DNA from: Chara braunii
Taxonomy: Eukaryota > Streptophyta > Charophyceae > Charales > Characeae
Direction: 5' to 3'
Assembly: GCA_003427395.1 (NCBI GenBank)
Contig: BFEA01000032.1
Span: 1,253,817-1,292,123 of the forward strand
Length of the DNA stretch: 38,307 nt
Shown here: positions 38,125-38,307 of the stretch, piece after piece
Position numbering within the stretch: position 1 is the first letter of the stretch
Layout: each line of letters opens with the position of its first letter
Program-made: the position numbers and the translations under genes
The notes under the pieces: model-generated
The model's input: only the letters and a program-made list of their open reading frames with translations
Databases searched by the model: none
Told to the model about the DNA's origin: nothing

Positions 38125-38307
38125 GATTGGTTCCGCTGCCTGCAGCAGCGGGTTCTCTTACGCAGCACAGATGATCTCATCAGGTATGGTAATGATTGAT
38201 CCCGCTGCCTGTAGCAGTGGCTCTCCTGCTCAAGCGGTACAGAGGATCCCATCAGAAACGGTCATGATTGATTCCGCTGCCTGCAGCAGCGGGTTCTCCT
38301 GCTCAAG
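38125..38307. repeat. ~70-bp tandem repeat with conserved hairpin, cut by window end
   Basis: Three units starting near 38125, 38193 and 38265 share TGATTGATTCCGCTGCCTGC. The stem-loop is CCGCTGCCTGCAGCAGCGG at 38133 and 38274, and CCGCTGCCTGTAGCAGTGG at 38202 (stem of 7 bp, loop of 5). Units also share GGTTCTCCTGCTCAAG and CAGA-GATC-CATCAG. The array probably continues beyond the window. Confidence 0.7.

Overview
This is a eukaryotic, transposon-dominated window with no recognisable host gene. Almost everything readable is decayed LTR retrotransposon of the Ty3/gypsy superfamily, embedded in low-complexity and satellite-like DNA. The CCCTAAA-type telomere-like motif near 5930, an exact tRNA-Asp-type primer binding site (the kind used by plant Athila/Tat elements) and the style of the reverse transcriptases suggest a plant-lineage genome, possibly a streptophyte alga such as Chara. 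That assignment is an inference. Single N (6367) and NNN (10709-10711) mark assembly gaps inside repeats.

Layout. 1-522: C-rich low complexity and a possible LTR start on the minus strand. 523-5835, minus strand: a Ty3/gypsy element relic running gag - protease - RT - RNase H - integrase zinc-binding domain, with many stops and frameshifts; the integrase core is missing. 5836-8670: AT-rich and purine-rich DNA with short repeats. 8671-9772: an LTR-like block with TGTCG...CGACA ends. 10197-23010 (copy A) and 24671-34098 (copy B): two head-to-tail 5' halves of one unusual, large element family. 23011-24670: debris between them, including the start of a minus-strand gag with its own TATA box. 34099-36031: AT-rich DNA with structured repeats, ending at a minus-strand tRNA-Asp-type primer binding site. 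36032-38307: microsatellites, a long CT array and a 70-bp hairpin-bearing tandem repeat cut by the window end.

The A/B family is the most interesting content. The two copies start at the same base (TGTCGG), and copy A has a matching CGACA end followed by a PBS-like sequence at 15745, implying an LTR of about 5.5 kb. That LTR carries a TATA box inside a palindrome, then six successive, unrelated minisatellite arrays rich in inverted repeats, then one or two reading frames conserved in both copies. Downstream, before the recognisable capsid/nucleocapsid region, lies a chain of five diverged copies of a roughly 130-residue module that I do not recognise. Then come gag, aspartic protease, RT and the start of RNase H. 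Neither copy has an integrase here, so as seen they are truncated or non-autonomous.

The two copies differ by array copy number (8 versus 4 units of one 41-bp repeat), a 657-bp nucleocapsid duplication in A, and a roughly 500-bp deletion in B that removed the LTR end and PBS and carries a 33-bp templated filler. Neither copy encodes an intact set of proteins.
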